DNA of 7,906 nucleotides from Methylovirgula sp. Its GTDB lineage: Bacteria > Pseudomonadota > Alphaproteobacteria > Rhizobiales > Beijerinckiaceae. The stretch spans positions 1-7,906 of the forward strand of contig JANXSV010000038.1 of NCBI GenBank assembly GCA_025356505.1. The letters are read 5' to 3'. Position 1 is the stretch's first letter; each line of letters begins with the position of its first letter. Made by a program: the position numbers and the translations under genes. Of the stretch, positions 1-4,624 are shown in pieces. The notes below the pieces were generated by a model. It saw only the letters and a program-made list of their open reading frames with translations, did no database searches and was not told the origin of the DNA.

Positions 1-34
1 GCGCTGTGGGTTTGTGTTTCAGACCATTTTTGCC

Positions 35-80
35 AAGCCGGAAGTTTCGAACCGGGTACGATCCCGGCTTAGTTCGAAAC
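35..80. repeat. Interleaved inverted repeats
   Basis: AAGCCGG at 35-41 is the exact reverse complement of CCGGCTT at 64-70, and GTTTCGAAC at 44-52 is the exact reverse complement of GTTCGAAAC at 72-80. The pairs interleave, so as RNA they would form either a pseudoknot or two alternative stems. CCGGG 52-56 with CCCGG 63-67 offers a third, competing pairing. No U-tract follows, so a simple terminator is unlikely. Confidence 0.5.
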
Positions 81-82
81 AA

Positions 83-100
83 CCGCTCTGTGATGAGCGG
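83..100. repeat. Short perfect hairpin
   Basis: CCGCTC at 83-88 pairs perfectly with GAGCGG at 95-100 around a six-base loop. It begins two bases after the interleaved repeats end, so the two may belong to one structured element. No poly-T follows on either strand. Confidence 0.45.
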
Positions 101-126
101 ACCAGCGCGAACCGGCATGCAAAAAC

Positions 127-151
127 CGCGTTTAAACAATATCTAAACGCG
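127..151. repeat. 8-bp perfect hairpin
   Basis: CGCGTTTA at 127-134 pairs with TAAACGCG at 144-151 around a nine-base AT-rich loop. It is the third strong inverted repeat within 120 bases. Neither side is followed by a T-run, so a rho-independent terminator is not supported; it could be part of a structured RNA or an operator. Confidence 0.45.
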
Positions 152-345
152 TGGGTGACTTACCAGCAGACGCGTTCCGGAGCAAGGCCGGAATTCGGTG
201 CCGGAAGAAATTAGACAGGCGGTTAGATGTGGCGGCGGCCCCCGTATCTTGCTTCACACCCGTTTGAGCCTGTGACAAATCGTCAGCGAGTATATAATAA
301 CCGTTCAAAACTATTCTAGTTCTCGTTTTATTTCAATGTGTTAGG

Positions 346-375
346 TTCAAAACGTAAGAGCGCCTTTATTAGAAT
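346..375 (+). promoter_or_regulatory. Candidate promoter for ftrBC
   Basis: TTCAAA (346-351) and TAGAAT (370-375) match the -35 and -10 consensus at four and five of six positions, with an 18-base spacer. The -10 lies inside the Irr-like palindrome, a layout that would suit repression by a bound regulator. The leader to the ftrB start would be about 110 bases. This is a consensus match only; TTGACC at 400-405 is a rival -35 without a good -10. Confidence 0.35.
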
Positions 376-383
376 TATTCTAA
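369..383. promoter_or_regulatory. Irr-box-like palindrome upstream of ftrB
   Basis: The 15-mer TTAGAATTATTCTAA is a perfect inverted repeat with 7-bp arms around one central base. It has the TTAGAA-N3-TTCTAA form of the iron control element bound by Irr, the iron/haem-responsive Fur-family regulator of Hyphomicrobiales and Rhodobacterales. It ends 109 bases before the start of a cupredoxin/FTR1 iron-uptake pair, which fits iron control. The palindrome is seen directly; assignment to Irr is inference from similarity and context. Confidence 0.55.
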
Positions 384-480
384 CTCTAAAAGATAGTGTT
401 TGACCGTTTTGACGTGATCTCTCAGTAAAGAGGCGTGGTGTTATTACCGCACTTGTCCCCGGGCCTTGAACCCGCCGCCA

Positions 481-485
481 AAGGA
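481..485 (+). promoter_or_regulatory. Ribosome binding site deciding the ftrB start
   Basis: AAGGA sits seven bases before the ATG at 493. It supports that start over the in-frame TTG at 466, which has no Shine-Dalgarno sequence and would put nine charged or proline-rich residues before the signal peptide. Confidence 0.7.
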
Positions 486-492
486 AAAAACG

Positions 493-846
493 ATGTTGAA
501 TGGTGTTAAATATGCCGCATGTGCGGCAATGATAAGCGTAGCTTTAGTTGCAGGCGCGACCGGCGCTTACGCTGAAGATGCGATTTCGCTGGAAATTTCT
601 GTAAAAGATCATGTGTTCAGCCCGGCTGAAATGAAGTTACCGCATGGCAAGGTTGTGCTCCTTACCATCAGAAACGATGATCCCACGCCTATGGAATTTG
701 AAGCCAAGCCGTTCAAAATAGAGAAGCCGATCAAAGGCAATAGTTCTGCAGTTGTCCGCATCAAAGTGCCGGAAGAGGCAGGAAAGATTTTATTCGTCGA
801 CGAACCACGGGAAGACAAGACCCTTGGTTATTTCATTGTTGAATAA
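493..846 (+). CDS. ftrB: Periplasmic cupredoxin-like iron-uptake protein (FtrB-like)
   Basis: This 117-residue protein has a Sec signal peptide (residues 1-27, cleavage after AYA) and one cupredoxin-like beta domain. It resembles the cupredoxin domain of EfeO and the FtrB component of FtrABCD ferrous-iron transporters of Brucella and Bordetella. In that system the cupredoxin is thought to oxidise Fe(II) in the periplasm for the FTR1 permease. The permease gene follows 11 bp downstream, which strongly supports the role. Candidate metal ligands are H40, M47, H51, M67, E68 and E70, plus an acidic stretch at 103-108 (DEPRED). The mature chain has no cysteine, so a classical type 1 blue-copper site is absent. 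The ATG at 493 is preferred because of AAGGA at 481-485. A probable Irr box lies upstream. Certain: a secreted small beta protein beside FTR1. Inferred: copper-dependent iron oxidation. Confidence 0.8.
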   Translation: MLNGVKYAACAAMISVALVAGATGAYAEDAISLEISVKDHVFSPAEMKLPHGKVVLLTIRNDDPTPMEFEAKPFKIEKPIKGNSSAVVRIKVPEEAGKILFVDEPREDKTLGYFIVE

Positions 847-857
847 GGCTTAAAGTC

Positions 858-1688
858 ATGCTTGGCGCGCTCATCATCGTATTTCGGGAAGTTTTCGAGG
901 CTGGTTTGATCCTCGGGATCGTATTGGCTGCCACCAAGGGCGTGCCAAAAGCCGGCCGCTGGATTGGTCTGGGCCTTGCGGCAGGCGTCGCCGGCGCATC
1001 CGTGCTGGCAAGTTTTGTCGATGTTATCGCAAATGCCATGCAGGGCATCGGTCAGGAAGTTTTCAATGCCGGCATCCTTGGCGCCGCTGTTCTGATGTTG
1101 GCGTGGCATAATATCTGGATGGCGCGCCATGGGCGGGAGCTGTCATCCGAGCTTAAAAGCGTCGGACAAGCGGTCAAGACCGGGAATCGTTCACTGGTCG
1201 CTCTGGCTTTCGTTGTTGGTGTTGCTGTGTTGCGTGAAGGGTCCGAGGTCGTGCTGTTTCTTTATGGCGTCCTTGTACAGGGCGGCGAAGGCGTCAGCAG
1301 CTTAATCCTGGGCGGACTGCTCGGCACAGTGCTTGGCGGTAGCGTCAGCCTGTTGATGTATTTCGGCTTGACGCGCATCCCGACACGCAGGCTATTCAGC
1401 GTCACGACAGGCTTGATCACATTTCTGGCCGCCGGAATGGCAGCGCAGAGTGTTTTCTTTTTGGAACAGGCGGGTGTTATCGATGTTCTGGGCAAGAAAG
1501 CGTGGGATAGCTCTGCCATTCTCTCCGATAAGAGCATCCTTGGGCGCGCTTTACACACCCTGATTGGTTATTCGGATGCGCCGACAGTTTTGCAAGTCGT
1601 GGTATATTTCGCCGCTCTCGTTGCTCTCTTCACATTCACGAAAATGATGACCCCGGCTGCGCCGCAGTTTAAGCCGGTTCAGGCCTGA
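858..1688 (+). CDS. ftrC: FTR1-family iron permease (FtrC-like)
   Basis: This 276-residue membrane protein matches the FTR1/EfeU iron permease family. It carries both REXXE iron-binding motifs: REVFE at residues 10-14 in the first membrane helix and REGSE at 126-130 in a later one. About seven hydrophobic segments are visible (near 1-25, 35-60, 68-86, 113-138, 147-171, 181-202, 243-262), as usual for the family. It should carry Fe(III) across the inner membrane after oxidation by the upstream cupredoxin. The start has AAGG at 845-848, and the gene lies 11 bp after ftrB, so the two are surely co-transcribed. The FtrA (P19-like) and FtrD (polyferredoxin) partners of the four-gene system are not next to it. 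The 3' end overlaps the convergent cmk by 20 bp. Family assignment is secure; the ftrC name rests on the cupredoxin neighbour. Confidence 0.9.
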   Translation: MLGALIIVFREVFEAGLILGIVLAATKGVPKAGRWIGLGLAAGVAGASVLASFVDVIANAMQGIGQEVFNAGILGAAVLMLAWHNIWMARHGRELSSELKSVGQAVKTGNRSLVALAFVVGVAVLREGSEVVLFLYGVLVQGGEGVSSLILGGLLGTVLGGSVSLLMYFGLTRIPTRRLFSVTTGLITFLAAGMAAQSVFFLEQAGVIDVLGKKAWDSSAILSDKSILGRALHTLIGYSDAPTVLQVVVYFAALVALFTFTKMMTPAAPQFKPVQA

Positions 1689-2301
1689 GCCTGTCGATCA
1701 TTGAGCGTGCCGCCTGAAAAGCGGTGTCCACGCTCAAGTTTGTGGTGTCCAGCACAACGGCATCGGCAGCGGCTTTCAGCGGAGCTGTCATGCGTTGCGA
1801 ATCTCGCATATCGCGCTGTTTGATGTCCGCGAGAATGTCAGTGAAAGTAACTTTCTCGCCGCGCTGACCAAGTTCCAGAGCGCGGCGCTGCGCCCTTGCA
1901 TCGGCGCTGGCGATTACGAATATCTTCACATCTGCTTCAGGACAGATCACAGTGCCAATATCGCGCCCATCCAAAACGGCGCCGCCCGGCCTGTGAGCAA
2001 AATTTCTCTGGACTGCGTTGAGGGCCTCCCGCACCTGCGGAATTGCCGCAACGATGGAGGCGGCCTCGCCCATTTCTCGCCCCCGCAGGGCATCGGCATC
2101 AAAATCAATCAGCGCCAGACCCCGCGCCGCCGAGACAGCCGCCTCGATATTCTGCAAAGACTGATCGGCGTCGAGCATCGCCTTGGCAGTAGCGCGGTAA
2201 AGCAACCCGGTATCAAGATGCGGCAGGCCATAATATGCAGCAAGACGCTTTGCCAAGGTCCCCTTGCCCGAAGCGGCCGGTCCATCGATGGCGATGATCA
2301 T
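1669..2301 (-). CDS. cmk: Cytidylate kinase
   Basis: This cytosolic enzyme of 210 residues transfers phosphate from ATP to CMP or dCMP in pyrimidine nucleotide synthesis. The N-terminus holds the P-loop GPAASGKGT (residues 7-15). It is followed by D30-T31-G32 and LLYRA, which bind the nucleotide monophosphate, by DGRDIGT (111-117), and by the RDxxDSxR...APL lid signature (163-175, with R163, D164, D167, S168, R170). Length and motifs match ordinary bacterial Cmk. The ATG at 2301 is preceded by AGGGA at suitable spacing and lies 18 bp after the aroA stop, so it is co-transcribed with aroA. The usual downstream rpsA is missing; instead the last 20 bp overlap the convergent ftrC, and a strong inverted repeat lies within the final codons. 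Confidence 0.95.
   Translation of the reverse strand: MIIAIDGPAASGKGTLAKRLAAYYGLPHLDTGLLYRATAKAMLDADQSLQNIEAAVSAARGLALIDFDADALRGREMGEAASIVAAIPQVREALNAVQRNFAHRPGGAVLDGRDIGTVICPEADVKIFVIASADARAQRRALELGQRGEKVTFTDILADIKQRDMRDSQRMTAPLKAAADAVVLDTTNLSVDTAFQAARSMIDRLRPEPA
1701..1737 (+). terminator. Strong hairpin just after ftrC, embedded in the cmk 3' end
   Basis: TTGAGCGTG (1701-1709) pairs perfectly with CACGCTCAA (1729-1737), and inside it CCGC (1710-1713) pairs with GCGG (1721-1724) around CTGAAAA. The 13 base pairs are broken only by a four-base bulge. It begins 12 bases after the ftrC stop. The following GTTTGTGG is a poor U-tract, so it may protect or pause the ftrC transcript rather than act as a standard terminator. 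The same bases encode cmk residues near 189-200. Confidence 0.45.
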
Positions 2302-2319
2302 GGCCGTTCCCTGCTCGCT

Positions 2320-3666
2320 TTACGCCTGTTCAAACTGCGCCCCCAGCTTGATCATCAAAGATTTGAAGGTTGGGAAGGACGTGGCGATCATGGTTTCATC
2401 ATCAATCGTCATCGGCTTCGACGATGCGAGGCCCAAAATCAGGAAGCTCATGGCAATGCGGTGATCGAGATGGGTTTCGACCACTCCGCCGCCTGCAACA
2501 TGGCCGCGGCCCCGGACGATCAAATCATCAGCTTCAATCGCACAGTCCACTTTTGCCTGGTGCAATCCCTGCGCCACAGCCTCAAGGCGATCGGATTCCT
2601 TAACGCGCAATTCCTGCAATCCGCGCATTCTGGTTTCGCCGATGGCAAAAGAGGCCGCGACAGCTAGAATTGGATATTCGTCGATCATGCTTGGCGCGCG
2701 CTCAGCGGGAACATCGACACCGAGCAGGTGTGAAGCGCGCACGCGCAAATCAGCAACATCCTCTCCCCCTTCGATGCGACGGTCCAAGACGTCTATATCC
2801 GCGCCCATTTCGAGAAGGGTTGTGAGCAATCCCGTGCGCAGCGGATTCATCATTACACTTTCCACGATAATGTCTGATCCAGGCACGATAAGCGCGGCAA
2901 CAATGGGAAAAGCTGCAGACGACGGATCCGCCGGAACCACAACCGGGTTTGGTCGCAATTCGGGACGGCCTTCAAGCGTTATCCGGCGTCCGTGCGCGCC
3001 CTCAGCAACCGAAGTTACCTCTGCGCCAAAGTGCCGGAGCATTTTTTCGGTATGATCGCGCGAGGCCTCCGCTTCGATGACGACAGTGCGTCCGGGTGAG
3101 TTCAAGCCCGCAAACAGGATCGCAGACTTGATCTGCGCGGAGGCGACAGGCGTTTTATATTCAATCGGCGCAGGCTCAGCAGTGCCTTGAATAATAATCG
3201 GGCAGCGGCCACCTTCGGCCTGCGAGATGATCTTTACGCCCATGAGTTGCAACGGGTCGAGAATGCGGCGCATGGGCCGTTTGCGCAACGAGGCATCACC
3301 ATCGAAGGTGGCGCGGATGGCATGGCCGCCGACAACACCCATCATCAGACGCGAGCCGGTTCCAGCATTGCCAAAGTCCAGAACATGTTTTGGAGCCATC
3401 AGAGAGCCGAGTCCCATACCCTGCACGCTCCATCGGCCTTCGCTATGGCGGATGACAGTTGCGCCCAATGCGCGGCATGCCTCGCCTGTACGCAAGACAT
3501 CATCCCCTTCCAGCAGACCGGAGATTTCTGTTGTGCCGACGCAGAGAAGGCCGAAAATCAAAGATCGGTGCGAGATGCTTTTGTCGCCCGGCGGTTTCAA
3601 CCGCCCCTTCAACGGGAGTGAACGTTTTGACGACAATGGTTGCGCGCTTTGATGCGAATGTGACAT
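2320..3666 (-). CDS. aroA: 3-phosphoshikimate 1-carboxyvinyltransferase (EPSP synthase), class II
   Basis: The product, 448 residues, joins shikimate-3-phosphate and phosphoenolpyruvate in the sixth step of the cytosolic shikimate pathway. Sequence is closest to the class II EPSP synthases of rhizobia such as the Agrobacterium CP4 enzyme. Visible motifs are PGDKSISHR (26-34, with K29 and R34 for substrate binding), [11 protein letters not shown] (96-106), SAQIKS (176-181), RDHTEKML (203-210), IDEYP (328-332, catalytic D329), RVKESDR (354-360, with E357) and LDHRIAMSF (400-408). The loop that holds Ala100 in CP4 has Gly102 here, and the class II NPTR motif reads NPLR (274-277). The start MSH agrees with CP4, although the Shine-Dalgarno sequence is weak. 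It leads a unit with cmk, 18 bp apart, and is divergent from the FYDLN gene. Assignment is secure. Confidence 0.96.
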   Translation of the reverse strand: MSHSHQSAQPLSSKRSLPLKGRLKPPGDKSISHRSLIFGLLCVGTTEISGLLEGDDVLRTGEACRALGATVIRHSEGRWSVQGMGLGSLMAPKHVLDFGNAGTGSRLMMGVVGGHAIRATFDGDASLRKRPMRRILDPLQLMGVKIISQAEGGRCPIIIQGTAEPAPIEYKTPVASAQIKSAILFAGLNSPGRTVVIEAEASRDHTEKMLRHFGAEVTSVAEGAHGRRITLEGRPELRPNPVVVPADPSSAAFPIVAALIVPGSDIIVESVMMNPLRTGLLTTLLEMGADIDVLDRRIEGGEDVADLRVRASHLLGVDVPAERAPSMIDEYPILAVAASFAIGETRMRGLQELRVKESDRLEAVAQGLHQAKVDCAIEADDLIVRGRGHVAGGGVVETHLDHRIAMSFLILGLASSKPMTIDDETMIATSFPTFKSLMIKLGAQFEQA

Positions 3667-3774
3667 TGAGAACCCGGGTTTAAATTCGCCAGCTTCGTAG
3701 CATGAGCAACAGTTTCATGTCACCTTTAACCTGCCACCCTTTGCAGATAACATCCACCTGAGACAATTTCTTAT

Positions 3775-3803
3775 TTGACAGATTGCGCATCGCACACTAA
3801 CCG
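3775..3803 (+). promoter_or_regulatory. Candidate promoter for the FYDLN-acid gene
   Basis: A perfect TTGACA (3775-3780) is followed after 17 bases by TAACCG (3798-3803), a poor -10. It lies in the 197-base divergent gap between aroA and the FYDLN gene and points at the latter. A short hairpin, CCCTC 3826-3830 with GAGGG 3841-3845, lies in the would-be leader just before the ribosome binding site. I see no convincing promoter for aroA on the other strand. Confidence 0.4.
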
Positions 3804-3863
3804 AACGCATCACACCAATTTACGTCCCTCCGGTTTTTGTGAGGGCTTTGAAGGGCATAATCA

Positions 3864-4235
3864 GTGGCAAAACCCGATCTCGGCAGCAAACGTCAGTGCC
3901 AAAGCTGCACGACAAAGTTCTTTGATCTGAACAAAGATCCGATCCTGTGTCCTAAATGCGGAACGGTGTTTCAAGTTGTGCTGGCGCGTGGTGCATCGCG
4001 TGCCGCTGCTGTTGTTGATGATGCCGAAGTTGAGGTTGATCCAGCCGTGGCGGAACTTGTGCCACTTGAGGATGCAGACGGCGCGGATGTTGCTGCTGCG
4101 GTCGTCCCGGATGAAGATATCGAAATTGAGGATGACGGCGCTGACGACGACACTTTCCTTGAAGAAGAAGAGGAAGGCGACGACGATGTTGCCGGTCTGA
4201 TCGACGGCGATATCGAAGTTGACGAAGAGTCGTAA
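3864..4235 (+). CDS. TIGR02300-type FYDLN-acid family protein
   Basis: This is a 123-residue soluble protein of unknown function from a family typical of Alphaproteobacteria. The N-terminal third has the conserved KPDLGSKR start and an FFDLNKDP motif (residues 19-26, variant of FYDLN). Two cysteine pairs, C12-xx-C15 and C29-xx-C32, flank it and form a probable zinc ribbon; many rhizobial members have lost these cysteines. Residues 52-123 are an Asp/Glu-rich, probably disordered tail with a run of Glu near 100-104. The GTG start at 3864 is preferred because AAGGG lies eight bases before it (3851-3855) and the family begins at this point. It is divergent from aroA and upstream of tRNA-Ala. A nucleic-acid or protein-binding role is conceivable, but no function is shown. 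Confidence 0.88.
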   Translation: MAKPDLGSKRQCQSCTTKFFDLNKDPILCPKCGTVFQVVLARGASRAAAVVDDAEVEVDPAVAELVPLEDADGADVAAAVVPDEDIEIEDDGADDDTFLEEEEEGDDDVAGLIDGDIEVDEES

Positions 4236-4322
4236 GAAAATTAGCCTCGATCCGGAGTTTTGCGGCTTGTGCTTTTTGGCGCACATCGTTATAGCCATGG
4301 AAATCGTTTCGAAAACGTCTCG

Positions 4323-4346
4323 GTGGTTTTTCACCATAAAAACCAC
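4323..4346 (+). terminator. Possible terminator between the FYDLN gene and tRNA-Ala
   Basis: GTGGTTTTT (4323-4331) pairs perfectly over nine bases with AAAAACCAC (4338-4346) around a six-base loop, and TTTGTGTT follows. It lies 88 bases after the FYDLN stop and 11 bases before the tRNA. The stem is AT-rich at the loop end, so strength is uncertain; it could also separate or process the tRNA transcript. Confidence 0.45.
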
Positions 4347-4357
4347 TTTGTGTTAAT

Positions 4358-4433
4358 GGGGTCTTAGCTCAGCTGGTAGAGCGCTTCGATGGCATTGAAG
4401 AGGTCAACGGTTCGACTCCGTTAGGCTCCACCA
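4358..4433 (+). tRNA. tRNA-Ala, anticodon GGC
   Basis: A complete 76-base cloverleaf with encoded CCA can be folded by hand. The acceptor stem GGGGTCT (4358-4364) pairs with AGGCTCC (4423-4429) and includes the G3:U70 pair that marks alanine tRNAs. The D arm GCTC/GAGC is at 4367-4370 and 4379-4382. The anticodon stem CTTCG/TGAAG (4384-4388, 4396-4400) closes the loop ATGGCAT with GGC at 4391-4393. The T arm AACGG/CCGTT encloses TTCGACT (4411-4417). The discriminator is A4430, followed by CCA. It reads GCC codons, and GCU by wobble. Confidence 0.97.
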
Positions 4434-4454
4434 CTCTTTCTAAATATAACCCGA

Positions 4455-4503
4455 ATTGGATGAGGCGTAGGCGGGTCTGGATCAGACTTCGGCTTCATCC
4501 AAT
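4455..4503. repeat. Long imperfect hairpin between tRNA-Ala and phoA
   Basis: ATTGGATGA (4455-4463) pairs perfectly with TCATCCAAT (4495-4503), and a second stem GTCTG/CAGAC (4475-4479, 4483-4487) sits at its tip. It begins 21 bases after the tRNA. There is no T-run after it, so it is at most a weak terminator for the tRNA transcript; it might instead be a control element ahead of phoA. Confidence 0.4.
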
Positions 4504-4565
4504 GTAGGCAGCCCGGCTTGGTAGGGCATGGCAAACTTTTCGCCGCGCTTCCATCGATGCAACAT

Positions 4566-4577
4566 TTGTCATAGAAT
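4566..4577 (+). promoter_or_regulatory. Possible phoA promoter elements (Pho half-site and -10)
   Basis: TTGTCAT (4566-4572) matches six of seven bases of the CTGTCAT half-site bound by PhoB, and TAGAAT (4572-4577) matches five of six of the -10 consensus. The next half-site position, 11 bases on, matches only about three of seven, and the half-site abuts the -10 rather than lying upstream of it. Control by phosphate is therefore only a suggestion. Confidence 0.25.
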
Positions 4578-4624
4578 GGTTGCTTCGCACCATTATCAAG
4601 AACCCAACGCCATTGGAGTTCACT

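Larger units (their letters stand above)
1..492. other. Intergenic region, no convincing gene; inverted repeats then AT-rich control region
   Basis: This 492-base stretch has no ORF with recognisable protein features. One frame is open from the left edge to a stop at 212-214, but its translation is Arg/Ser/Gln-rich without motif, hydrophobic core or start signal, so I do not call it. Positions 35-193 are crowded with inverted repeats (listed separately, plus TTCCGG 175-180 with CCGGAA 188-193). From about 290 the sequence becomes AT-rich and contains a TATAAT at 293-298, a repeated 9-mer GTTCAAAAC (303-311 and 345-353) and an Irr-like palindrome at 369-383. The right half is best read as the control region of the ftrB gene; the role of the left half is unknown. 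Confidence 0.6.

Noticed and set aside
40..80. tRNA or tRNA fragment suggested by GTTCGAA-type sequences
   Set aside because: No acceptor, D or anticodon arm can be folded on either strand.
35..193. CRISPR array or rho-independent terminator cluster
   Set aside because: The repeats differ from each other, have no regular spacers, and no T-run follows any stem.
2..214. Frame open from the left edge to a stop at 212-214
   Set aside because: Composition lacks a hydrophobic core or motif, there is no start with a ribosome binding site, and it runs through several perfect inverted repeats; more likely non-coding, though a gene tail cannot be excluded.
1795..2667. 290-codon plus-strand ORF across cmk and aroA
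   Set aside because: It is the antisense shadow of two secure genes with strong motifs, and its translation is rich in His, Arg and Gln without any family signature.
3861..4346. 161-codon minus-strand ORF opposite the FYDLN gene
   Set aside because: It arises from the complement of the acidic-tail codons and the spacer; the plus-strand gene has a conserved family motif and ribosome binding site.
4358..4433. tRNA-Ala as attachment site of an integrated element
   Set aside because: No integrase gene and no repeat of the tRNA 3' end is visible in the window.
4580..4624. Upstream TTG start for phoA
   Set aside because: It adds 15 residues ahead of the signal peptide, while the ATG at 4625 has GGAG at proper spacing.
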